A stretch of 6,198 bases of DNA. Origin: Chloroflexota bacterium. Its GTDB lineage: Bacteria; Chloroflexota; UBA6077. The position numbers and the translations under genes were made by a program. Under the pieces are notes generated by a model. The model saw only the letters and a program-made list of their open reading frames with translations. It was not told the DNA's origin and did not search any database. Every line of letters begins with the position of its first letter. Position 1 is the stretch's first letter. This document shows positions 1 to 5,958 of this stretch, piece by piece. The stretch lies in NCBI GenBank assembly GCA_021786215.1, contig JAJYNT010000150.1, positions 1 through 6,198 of the forward strand. Reading direction: 5' to 3'.

Positions 1-78
1 GCCTGGGACGAGGAGTTGGCTGAATTCACCGACCAAAAGGATGATGGCCCCCCCGAGGAACCGGACCCGGACAGATAG
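1..78 (+). CDS. C-terminal tail of a gene starting upstream of the window (partial)
   Basis: Frame 1 is open from the first base to a TAG at 76-78 and gives 25 residues ending in DGPPEEPDPDR. The tail is strongly acidic and proline-rich, so it is probably a disordered, solvent-exposed C-terminus. A perfect hairpin begins five bases after the stop, which fits the real end of a transcription unit. There is too little sequence to assign a family, and the product is unknown. Confidence 0.6.
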   Translation, partial: AWDEELAEFTDQKDDGPPEEPDPDR

Positions 79-82
79 AGTC

Positions 83-107
83 GGGCGGGACCCTTTCGGT
101 CCCGCCC
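83..107 (+). terminator. Intrinsic-type terminator hairpin
   Basis: A perfect 10-bp stem pairs GGGCGGGACC (83-92) with GGTCCCGCCC (98-107) around the loop CTTTC. It starts five bases after the stop of the upstream gene. No T-run follows; the next bases are CTCCC. It is therefore a GC-rich hairpin without the classical U tract. It also lies in the -35 zone of the next gene's proposed promoter. Confidence 0.65.
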
Positions 108-113
108 CTCCCA

Positions 114-122
114 TGATAGAAT
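114..122 (+). promoter_or_regulatory. Extended -10 element for a leaderless transcript
   Basis: TGATAGAAT reads as an extended -10 (TG, one base, then TAGAAT at 117-122, matching TATAAT at five of six positions). Transcription would be expected about seven bases downstream, at or beside the GTG at 129. No Shine-Dalgarno sequence lies between. The position of the hexamer relative to the start codon is the arrangement seen for leaderless mRNAs in several GC-rich phyla. No convincing -35 is visible. This is an inference from spacing only. Confidence 0.45.
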
Positions 123-128
123 GGCCGC

Positions 129-560
129 GTGATCAGCTATTCTCGGCAACAAATTGAGAGGCAACTCGTCGCCGATCAGGCACTCTGGCGCAAGGTGCCA
201 CCGGCGGCCAGCGCCGTTGTTTTCCCACTGGAGATCTTGCTGCTGGGCTGGGACCCTGGCTGGCGGGTTGGCATCATTACCGTTGTCCTCCTGGGGACAG
301 CCTCCGCGATACTCCCCCGATCGCTGAAGGTCAGTATCTATCTGATCGACCTGTTGGAGCGAGTCGTGGCGCTTCCCATGGAGCTCTGCTGGCTGCTTCT
401 GGTCTGGCATCTTTCGGCTCGTCAACCCCTCTTCCCGATCCTCGGCCAACCCCTGGCAGGAGCGGTTGTGGTTACCGCAAGCCTCTGGGCACTCACTCGC
501 TTCCTGTCACTGGTCAGCAGGTTTGCCAGCCGTCTTGCCTTCCACTGGGCGCAACCCTAG
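129..560 (+). CDS. Small multi-pass membrane protein of unknown function
   Basis: The 143-residue product has a charged N-terminus (about residues 1-23) and then roughly four hydrophobic stretches, near residues 24-42, 46-62, 80-96 and 105-126. It ends in a short basic tail, so it should sit in the cytoplasmic membrane. I see no catalytic or ligand motif and recognise no family. The GTG at 129 is chosen because an in-frame TAG lies at 117-119 and no other start codon falls between. There is no ribosome binding site, which fits leaderless translation from the -10 element at 117-122. The stop TAG (558-560) overlaps the GTG of the next reading frame (TAGTG), so the two were once translationally coupled. 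The downstream partner is now a hydrolase pseudogene. Confidence 0.7.
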   Translation: MISYSRQQIERQLVADQALWRKVPPAASAVVFPLEILLLGWDPGWRVGIITVVLLGTASAILPRSLKVSIYLIDLLERVVALPMELCWLLLVWHLSARQPLFPILGQPLAGAVVVTASLWALTRFLSLVSRFASRLAFHWAQP

Positions 561-784
561 TGCGTCGCTACGACGCAGTGTTCCTTGATGCCCAGGGGAC
601 ACTCCTGCGGGTGCACCCGTCGATCCCCTCCATTTATGCTGAAGCCTGCGTCGCATTATGAAACGGCTTCGAGGGAGCGCAAGGCGCCGGCATCGACGCG
701 CTGCTGCTGGACCGCGACGGGAAGCACGGTGAAGAGCCTAACCGCATCCACACCCTTCTCGAGCTCTTAGATCTCCTTCCGTAG
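560..784 (+). pseudogene. HAD-superfamily hydrolase remnant with the middle deleted
   Basis: The GTG at 560 opens a frame that begins with YDAVFLDAQGTLL, the motif I strand of HAD hydrolases (DxxGT, carrying the nucleophilic Asp), followed by the cap-entry helix containing SIYAEA. The frame hits TGA at 659-661. The same frame then continues to TAG at 782-784 and reads FEGAQGAGIDALLLDRDGK and IHTLLELLDLL. These match the motif IV and C-terminal part of the same family, where GA-x-AAG is followed by a strand and 'DRDG'. Intact members are around 220-240 residues; only about 74 codons remain, so roughly 150 residues covering the cap, motif II and motif III are missing. The bases TATGAA at the junction could be a remnant of a 'YE' in motif IV, with one base lost nearby. 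It cannot encode an active phosphatase or dehalogenase. It overlaps the 3' end of the convergent gene by 18 bases. Confidence 0.75.
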
Positions 785-1294
785 AACACCCTCTACCAAC
801 CGATACTTTTCGACCAGCCTCTGCATCTCCTTTTCGGCCTCGGACATCAACTCCACATACCGATCCAGATATCCCATGCCTCGGCTGATATCGATGTACT
901 TGTTGAAGCGAAAGCCATTCTTGACGACCTCCGCACCCTCGCTGGCGTTACGAAGGGCATCCGCGAATAGCTTGTGGTACCGCTGCGCAGGCTTCGGCGC
1001 GGAAAGCTCGCCAAACCTTCTCAGCCTGTCGGTCACCTGCCACCAATAGTTGGCCGAGAGGTTGGCGGCCTTCTGTCCATCCTGGATCGGTTCCGAGACA
1101 CTATCTCGCCACTCGTCGTAGAGCCGATTCACCATCAGGGCGATAGGTGTAGCAGCCTGCAGGTAGCCGCTAACTTCCTCCCGCTCTTTGCGGAAGCGAT
1201 CCTCCTGCATCCTCTTCCAGAAGGAAAGGGGATGCGTAACGGCGGATCGGTTCCTCTGGGAGGCGCTGTTCTGTTCCGGAAGCGGCTCGGGCAT
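767..1294 (-). CDS. Unrecognised helical soluble protein
   Basis: The 175-residue product has a polar N-terminus (about 1-25) and then what look like four amphipathic helices rich in Arg, Glu, Leu and Ala. There is no signal peptide and no membrane segment. Visible landmarks are a Tyr-Trp-Trp near residues 83-85, a Pro-rich turn (SAPKPAQRYH) before the third helix, and a charged last helix ending LRKEI. The pattern of a helical bundle with 'P-x-x-A-x-x-x-H' resembles small uncharacterised helical proteins that I cannot place in a named family, so no function is proposed. The ATG at 1292-1294 is preceded by a weak GGGA Shine-Dalgarno (1302-1305) and a good promoter at 1331-1359. The gene is convergent with, and overlaps by 18 bases, the HAD remnant. 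Confidence 0.7.
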   Translation of the reverse strand: MPEPLPEQNSASQRNRSAVTHPLSFWKRMQEDRFRKEREEVSGYLQAATPIALMVNRLYDEWRDSVSEPIQDGQKAANLSANYWWQVTDRLRRFGELSAPKPAQRYHKLFADALRNASEGAEVVKNGFRFNKYIDISRGMGYLDRYVELMSEAEKEMQRLVEKYRLVEGVLRKEI

Positions 1295-1330
1295 GTCAGC
1301 GTCCCAAAAGGTAGATAAGACGGCAGGCGT

Positions 1331-1359
1331 AGTCTACCGATGTGTTGCTGGAGCGTCAA
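1331..1359 (-). promoter_or_regulatory. Sigma70-type promoter for the 767-1294 gene
   Basis: On the minus strand TTGACG (1354-1359) is followed, after exactly 17 bases, by TAGACT (1331-1336). These match the consensus hexamers at five and four of six positions. The expected start is near 1324, giving a leader of about 30 bases before the ATG at 1294. It lies just after the terminator of the preceding minus-strand unit, as a separate promoter should. Confidence 0.6.
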
Positions 1360-1441
1360 CTGATCGATCGCTGACCATCGAGTTCGAGTTGCGCCAGATG
1401 ACAGAAGAGGTGCAGGACGAGAGCCGCTGGTGCATGGCTTA

Positions 1442-1481
1442 ACCAAGAGAGGTCGAGGGGAACGGCCGGACCTCTCTTGGT
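1442..1481 (-). terminator. Long inverted-repeat terminator
   Basis: A perfect 13-bp stem pairs ACCAAGAGAGGTC (1442-1454) with GACCTCTCTTGGT (1469-1481) around a 14-base loop. On the minus strand it lies about 40 bases after the TAG of the solute-binding-protein remnant and is followed by TAAGCC, with little U. It is probably the original terminator of the now-broken gene. It could act in either direction. Confidence 0.65.
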
Positions 1482-1520
1482 CACTCAGGGCGAGGTTTAG
1501 CCTCACTTACGGCGCGGTCC

Positions 1521-1645
1521 CTACGCAGCCTTCTGTTGCGGCTGCTGCTTGAGCGCTGCCTGGAGCTTCGCCTCGGCATCCTTAATCCCTCACTCGATAT
1601 CTACTTTTCCTGATGACAGAAGCGAACTCCATCCAGGGAAAGCTG
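1521..1645 (-). pseudogene. C-terminal remnant, probably of an ABC-transporter solute-binding protein
   Basis: Minus-strand codons from about 1645 down to TAG at 1521-1523 read FPGW, then SSGKVDIE, an in-frame TGA (1590-1592), then GIKDAEAKLQAALKQQ and PQQKAA. A hydrophobic-aromatic segment, a 'GK' turn, and a final helix of the form 'xxGIKDAEAKLQAAL' is how many extracellular sugar- or peptide-binding proteins of ABC importers end. A neighbouring frame contains FPWMEF, so at least one frameshift is likely besides the TGA. The upstream several hundred codons expected of such a protein are absent; the intact transporter gene at 1647-2420 sits there instead. The coding match is short and from memory, so the family is tentative. 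A coiled-coil protein tail is the alternative. Confidence 0.45.
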
Positions 1646-1646
1646 C

Positions 1647-2420
1647 TTAATAGGGCATCACCTCCCGGCCGAGTGTGCTGTTGATGACCAGCGCCGCCGA
1701 CGCGTAAAACGCCAGCAATGCCGACACAATGGAGGCGTAACCGGCCGCCATGATAGTCAGGAAGGCACCACCCATGAAAAACGACGCTGAAAGCAAGGCC
1801 AGCGAGACAGTTAGGAAACCGGCGGTCCCGACCACGACCGCACTGATACCGGTCGCGGCGAAAGTCAGGTAGGCCCCAATAAGGGCAAACATGGCCACGG
1901 CTACGGCGGTGCCCAACTCCGGCTGCAGGATCCCCACGGGGATACCTGTCAACCCTGAGACCAGGATGCCCAGCCCCAGCACACCATAGAGCGAACCGTA
2001 GACGCCCAGGAAGGTCGCCCAGAAGGTGCTGCCTTTTCGAAAGGACCACATGGCGGCGATAAACTGGGCTATGCCACCGAAGATGATCAGCATGGGAAGC
2101 GTCGCGATGTACCCTGTTATCGATGACACGAAGGCGATGATAGGGGACCCCTGGGAGGAGATGGCAGCCCAGCCAGCCTCGATTGCTCCGAGAGTGAATG
2201 TGGTTGCCGCGAAGGCTGCCAGCCCTAGGGGTGCAGCATCGGCAACGGTCGCCTGGGCGTTGAGCTCCAACCGTTGGATGATATCTTCCGCCGATACCGG
2301 CCGTATCGGCCCGGCGGGCGTCCACTGCTCTCCTCGCGGATTCAGGGGTGGACCCGTCGGCTCCTGCCCCTGCGCACCCTCAGGACGAGAAGGTTCTTCT
2401 TGCTCGTGTTCGTGCGCCAT
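1647..2420 (-). CDS. GPR1/FUN34/YaaH (SatP-like) monocarboxylate transporter
   Basis: The 257-residue product has a hydrophilic N-terminal tail (about 1-58, rich in Glu, Pro, Gly and Gln). It then has six membrane segments, near residues 64-85, 103-125, 136-156, 172-190, 194-214 and 222-246. Family hallmarks are APLGL (63-67), FGGIAQFIAAMW (114-125), KGSTF (129-133) followed by YGSLY (141-145), and the C-terminal run AFYASAALVIN before the ending REVMPY. Characterised relatives carry acetate or succinate with protons, so uptake or release of short carboxylates across the inner membrane is the likely role; the substrate cannot be read from sequence. The usual NPAPLGL signature is DAAPLGL here, and the usual Asn after KG is Ser131. 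The start is firm: a strong Shine-Dalgarno, AAAGGAGAG on the minus strand, ends nine bases before the ATG. No neighbouring acetate-metabolism gene is present. Confidence 0.85.
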   Translation of the reverse strand: MAHEHEQEEPSRPEGAQGQEPTGPPLNPRGEQWTPAGPIRPVSAEDIIQRLELNAQATVADAAPLGLAAFAATTFTLGAIEAGWAAISSQGSPIIAFVSSITGYIATLPMLIIFGGIAQFIAAMWSFRKGSTFWATFLGVYGSLYGVLGLGILVSGLTGIPVGILQPELGTAVAVAMFALIGAYLTFAATGISAVVVGTAGFLTVSLALLSASFFMGGAFLTIMAAGYASIVSALLAFYASAALVINSTLGREVMPY

Positions 2421-2682
2421 GAGTCACTACTCTCCTTTCGGCTTTCCGCGGACAAGGCAACCCTTCGCCAACACCGCTTCTACCCTAGCCAGATACCGAG
2501 ATGCACTCCGCACAAGGCTCCGCAGACCGAGACCCCGGCAATCCTGTCCCAAGCCGGGGCAACCTTCCTATCAAGGGTAAGCTCATCTCACTGGATGGCT
2601 GTCGTCGGAGATGCAACGAGTATGCCACTCTAATGTCCTCAGATCGCCGAAGCCGCTTGAGGGGCCTGGAAAAGCTGAATAC
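2421..2682. other. Non-coding stretch upstream of the SatP-like gene
   Basis: This stretch contains the ribosome binding site of the transporter (2430-2438) and must contain its promoter, but I found no hexamer pair with good spacing. A small perfect hairpin of CCCCGGC (2533-2539) with GCCGGGG (2553-2559) lies about 115 bases upstream of the ATG and may fold in the mRNA leader. Short open frames here show no convincing family match. Confidence 0.5.
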
Positions 2683-2712
2683 CGGAGGGAGGGGCTGAGG
2701 CCCCTCCCTCCG
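2683..2712 (-). terminator. Strong GC-rich terminator hairpin
   Basis: A perfect 13-bp stem pairs CGGAGGGAGGGGC (2683-2695) with GCCCCTCCCTCCG (2700-2712) around the tetraloop TGAG. On the minus strand it follows the DUF892 gene stop by about 97 bases and is trailed by GTATTCAGCTTTTCC, which has modest U content. It should separate the DUF892 gene from the transporter downstream on the same strand. Confidence 0.7.
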
Positions 2713-2808
2713 ACGCGCTTCGGTCCTTTGTCAGTGGGTCCTGCTTCACGTTGTCAACCAAGGCGACGCACGGCTCGAAGCCACCCCGCCGCTATCTCTC
2801 GTCAAGGG

Positions 2809-3321
2809 CTACGCCGCCTTCCGCATCCTTCGGGTAATCGCGGCCTCACCGATCACACGCATCAACTGCTTCGTTCGCTCAACGAAGACCATCTCAGCTG
2901 CCAGATTGGTCTCGAGGAGCGCAGACACTGGGATGTCACCCATGAAGTCCGCCATTGCGATCAACCCGGTGTAGGCTGCGGTCTGCAGTTGCACCAACTC
3001 CCGGGCCTTGTGAATGACGTAGAGGGCTTTCAGCTGCGGCGACGGTATCTCGTTGTACTCTCTGCGGAAATCCTCCAAGAAAACATCGTGCAGACGGGTT
3101 GTGGGAGGCTGAACCGGCTGTTTGCGCAGCAGCCTGAACGCCTCGTCCAGGTTGTGTATGCTCTCCTTTGTGAGGAAGCTCCTGGTCTCCAGGATCTCCT
3201 TTACTTCCTCTCTCTCTGCCATCTGGCTCATCTCCTGCCAGATCTGCAGCGCACGCTCCTCGCGAGCGCGCACATTGCTCAGCACTGTGATGAACAGTTC
3301 TTCCGCATCTTGGATAGGCAT
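2809..3321 (-). CDS. DUF892 (YciF-type) ferritin-like protein with degraded metal site
   Basis: The 170-residue helical product matches the YciE/YciF ferritin-like family along its length. It has the opening IQDAEELFI, a first-helix E-E-R (21-23), a second helix ending NLDEAFRLL (57-65), the third helix ending QTAAYTGLIAMADFMGD (113-129), and LLETNLAAE (135-143) in the fourth. Family members are stress-associated cytoplasmic four-helix proteins with a dinuclear metal site. From memory of the consensus, the third helix normally carries VEHYEIAAY. Here the aligned residues are L-V-Q-L-Q-T-A-A-Y (109-117), so both Glu and the His are gone. The second-helix His and Glu align with Arg47 and Leu50, and one Glu of the C-terminal EE pair is Ala142. 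The fold is likely kept but metal binding is doubtful. The ATG at 3321 follows an in-frame TGA closely; AAGGAG (3335-3340) lies 13 bases upstream, a long spacing. The gene is divergent from the P-type ATPase. Confidence 0.82.
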   Translation of the reverse strand: MPIQDAEELFITVLSNVRAREERALQIWQEMSQMAEREEVKEILETRSFLTKESIHNLDEAFRLLRKQPVQPPTTRLHDVFLEDFRREYNEIPSPQLKALYVIHKARELVQLQTAAYTGLIAMADFMGDIPVSALLETNLAAEMVFVERTKQLMRVIGEAAITRRMRKAA

Positions 3322-3373
3322 GGCTGGTATTGCACTCCTTCATGTTCCGACGCAGGACTGCAGCGCCGCCGGG

Positions 3374-3403
3374 CTTGTAGCAAATCCTATTCCCACTACT
3401 CAA
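3374..3403 (-). promoter_or_regulatory. Candidate promoter for the DUF892 gene
   Basis: On the minus strand TTGAGT (3398-3403), an 18-base spacer and TACAAG (3374-3379) form a plausible sigma70-like pair, with a start near 3367 and a leader of about 46 bases. Both hexamers are only partial matches. The segment is also roughly symmetric (CTTGTAG on one side, CTACTCAAG on the other), so it could instead be an operator in the shared divergent region. Confidence 0.3.
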
Positions 3404-3522
3404 GCTGGGGATGTGGCATGCATTTCGCCCAAGTGATGGCATCGGATGACGTGGTGCCCGACGGGGAAGGGGACGAAACCGAATCGTGAACCCTCGGCAC
3501 GCAGCTTCCTGAGGGTGCGTCG

Positions 3523-5958
3523 ATGGAAGCGAGGGAGACCAGGCCTACGGAAGCCTCCACACCGCCAGTCGGTGGGTTGACCAGCGAAGAAGTTCGGCAG
3601 CGACGTGCGCGGGGTGAAATCAACCGGACTACCCTGCCCATCAGCCGTCCCCTCAGCGACATTCTCAAAGGCAACATCCTCACCCTCTTCAACGCTATTG
3701 TGGCCGGCGCGGCAACGCTGCTGCTGGCAGTCGGACAACTGCGTGATGCCTTCCTCACCGGCAGCCTGATCGTCTTCAGCGTCGGGGCCAGTACCTTCCA
3801 GGAAATCCGGGCAAAGGTACGCCTGGAGAGGATTGCCTTGCTGGCTCGCGTCCATGCGCGGGTCATCCGGGACGGAGCTGAGATAAGGGTTGACCAGTCC
3901 GACCTGGTGCTGGGCGACTACCTGGTGTTGTCACGGGGAGAACCGGTTGTCGTCGACGGAACCGTGGTTCAGGCCGACCAATTGGAGGTCGACGAGTCCC
4001 TTCTGACCGGTGAAAGTGAGCCTGTAGCCAAGAGCACCGGCGCCAGGGTCCTCTCCGGCAGCTACTGCGTAGCCGGGTCAGCCATCTACACGGCAGAAGG
4101 AATCGGCGAGTCAAGCTATGCCCAGAGGCTGGCCGCGGCAGCCAGAGCGTACAGCTATTCACGGAGCCATATCCAGAAATCGCTCAACCGAATACTCTGG
4201 GCGCTGCTGGTGATCGTCGTCGCGGTCAGCGTGATCCAGGCACTGTTCTTTCTCTTCCGCGGCGTGGCGATCGTCGATGCCATTCGAGCCACCGCGGTGA
4301 TAGCCACTCTGGTGCCCCAGGGGTTGCTGGTGATGTCCACCGTCGCCTACTCGGTCGGCGCGGTGCGCCTCGCACGGGCGGGCGTGCTCGTCCAGCAGTT
4401 GAACGCGGTCGAATCTCTCAGCTATGCGGACCTCCTCTGCCTCGACAAGACCGGCACTCTCACCACCAACCGGCTTCGGCTGCACGAGGTCGTCAGCCTC
4501 GCCGATCAAGAGCCGCCGGTCGAGCAACTGATCGGCCTGTTCGCATCCAGCTTCCCCAAACCAGACGCCACCCTCCAAGCAATCGCCGCCAGGCTCCCGT
4601 CGGAACAGTGTCCGGTCGCCGCGGCTGTGCCCTTCTCTTCCGAGAGAGGATGGAGCCTGCTCACCTTCGGCGCTCCATGCCCTTTCGGCACCTTTGTGCT
4701 GGGGGCGCCGGAGGTGCTGCTGAGACACTCCCGAGAAGTGGCCGGCGTGGAGGAGACGAACAGACGGCTTGCAGCGGCGGGGCTACGAGTCCTTCTATTC
4801 GCAAGGGCATTGGACCAGCAGGGCCGGCCAGGTAGAGCCGGCCCCTCGGACCGCGCGGCACGCCTACCGGATAATCTGCAGCCTCTGGCACTGGTGGCGC
4901 TGCAAGAAGAGGTGCGCCTCGACGCCACCCCCACGCTGGACTCCCTGACGCAGCAGGGCATATCGGTCAAGGTAATCTCAGGCGACAACCCCCGAACCGT
5001 GCTGGCGATCGCCGACAGGGCAGGGGTGCCCAGCACCGCGCCCGCAGTTTCGGGGCCTGAACTGGACGAGTTGCCTCCCGAAGTCAGGACGCAGGCAATT
5101 GAGCGTTCGACCGTTTTCGGTCGCATCTCGCCTTCGCAAAAGCAGGAGATCCTTCGAGCCCTGCAAGCAAGCGGACACTACGTGGCGATGATCGGGGATG
5201 GTGTCAACGATGTGCTCGCGCTAAAGCAGGCGAATGTGAGCATCGCCATGGGTGGTGGGAGCCCTGCCGCCCGTGCTACGGCCGATATCATCCTGCTCAA
5301 CAACAACTTCGACGTGCTTCCGGCAGCACTGGGAGAGGGGCGTCGCATCATCAACGGCATGCTACTGCTTATCAAACTGTTCCTAATCCGAGACGCGGCT
5401 ACCATCGAATTGATCCTGGTCGCGGGCTTCGCCGGTGCTCCTTTCCCGTTCTTGCCACCTCACGCCGCCCTGATCGCCCTCCTTACGGTGGGGATACCCG
5501 CCCTGTTGGTGGTGGCATGGGCCGGTCCGGCTGCACCTCACGAGGAATCCATCCGTGCCATAGCCGTATCCGTCTTGCAGATCGGCACCACTAGCGCGCT
5601 GGCCATCCTCACCCCGTATCTCCTGGTCGTGATGGGTTTGGGCGCGGAGGCAACCCAAGCCCGCACGGCGGCCGTGACGGCGGCGGTAATCAGTGGGGCC
5701 TTCGCCCTGATCCTTTTCCGTTATCCCCTCGATGCCCCCCTCCCCCTGCTTCTCTCCGATCACCGCTTCGTTGCCCTGGCAGTCGGGATTATTGCGATCT
5801 ATCTCCCCGCGCTTTACTGGCCCACCTTCCAGTACTACTTCGAGCTGAAGCCACTCTACCCGTTCGGTTGGGCGGTGATCCTGCCGATCGTGCTTGCCTG
5901 GTTCGCTGTACTCCGGCTCGTGGCCCGGTATCGAGTCATCCAGCGGTTCTTCTCGTAG
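3523..5958 (+). CDS. P-type cation-transporting ATPase, CtpE-like
   Basis: The 811-residue product is complete. In order it has GLTSEEV (18-24) and NILTLFNAI (51-59) leading into M1-M2; the actuator motif TGES (162-165); M3-M4 with VPQGLL (264-269); the phosphorylation motif DKTGTLT (308-314, Asp308); a short nucleotide-binding domain with GAPE (394-397); SGDNP (486-490); MIGDGVNDVLAL (556-567); and about six further membrane segments (616-637, 646-667, 679-705, 714-733, 748-766, 779-800). All catalytic motifs are intact. The RLARAGVLVQQLNAVESL stretch after M4 and overall length resemble mycobacterial CtpE, reported as a calcium importer; there is no N-terminal metal-binding Cys domain, which argues against a Cu/Zn/Cd pump. 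M4 has PQGL where PEGL is usual in this group, and M5 carries Asp624 and Glu629. ATG 3523 follows GAGGGTG (3511-3517) at good spacing, and an in-frame TGA lies upstream at 3487. It is divergently placed from the DUF892 gene. Confidence 0.9.
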   Translation: MEARETRPTEASTPPVGGLTSEEVRQRRARGEINRTTLPISRPLSDILKGNILTLFNAIVAGAATLLLAVGQLRDAFLTGSLIVFSVGASTFQEIRAKVRLERIALLARVHARVIRDGAEIRVDQSDLVLGDYLVLSRGEPVVVDGTVVQADQLEVDESLLTGESEPVAKSTGARVLSGSYCVAGSAIYTAEGIGESSYAQRLAAAARAYSYSRSHIQKSLNRILWALLVIVVAVSVIQALFFLFRGVAIVDAIRATAVIATLVPQGLLVMSTVAYSVGAVRLARAGVLVQQLNAVESLSYADLLCLDKTGTLTTNRLRLHEVVSLADQEPPVEQLIGLFASSFPKPDATLQAIAARLPSEQCPVAAAVPFSSERGWSLLTFGAPCPFGTFVLGAPEVLLRHSREVAGVEETNRRLAAAGLRVLLFARALDQQGRPGRAGPSDRAARLPDNLQPLALVALQEEVRLDATPTLDSLTQQGISVKVISGDNPRTVLAIADRAGVPSTAPAVSGPELDELPPEVRTQAIERSTVFGRISPSQKQEILRALQASGHYVAMIGDGVNDVLALKQANVSIAMGGGSPAARATADIILLNNNFDVLPAALGEGRRIINGMLLLIKLFLIRDAATIELILVAGFAGAPFPFLPPHAALIALLTVGIPALLVVAWAGPAAPHEESIRAIAVSVLQIGTTSALAILTPYLLVVMGLGAEATQARTAAVTAAVISGAFALILFRYPLDAPLPLLLSDHRFVALAVGIIAIYLPALYWPTFQYYFELKPLYPFGWAVILPIVLAWFAVLRLVARYRVIQRFFS

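Noticed and set aside
585..770. Open frame of 61 codons starting at ATG 585
   Set aside because: It is a shifted frame over the HAD remnant; the frame starting at 560 carries the recognisable motifs.
1188..1442. Plus-strand open frame of 84 codons
   Set aside because: It crosses the start and promoter of the minus-strand helical-protein gene, has no ribosome binding site, and shows no recognisable motif.
1582..2325. Minus-strand open frame of 247 codons
   Set aside because: It lies out of frame over the SatP-like gene, is rich in Arg, Gly and His with no family pattern, and has no start signal. Only its last stretch touches the binding-protein remnant.
2533..2559. Hairpin CCCCGGC/GCCGGGG upstream of the SatP-like gene as a riboswitch
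   Set aside because: It is a single short stem with no recognised aptamer core or expression platform near the ribosome binding site.
2560..2640. Peptide LPIKGKLISLDG on the plus strand, faintly like the 'LKGKxVTxDA' stretch of ISAs1-type transposases
   Set aside because: The likeness is about ten residues long, the expected following motifs are absent, and no inverted repeats or second fragment lie nearby. Probably chance.
2611..3489. Plus-strand open frame of 292 codons
   Set aside because: It runs antisense through the DUF892 gene and the terminator hairpin, and its composition is that of a shadow frame. The DUF892 match on the other strand is clear.
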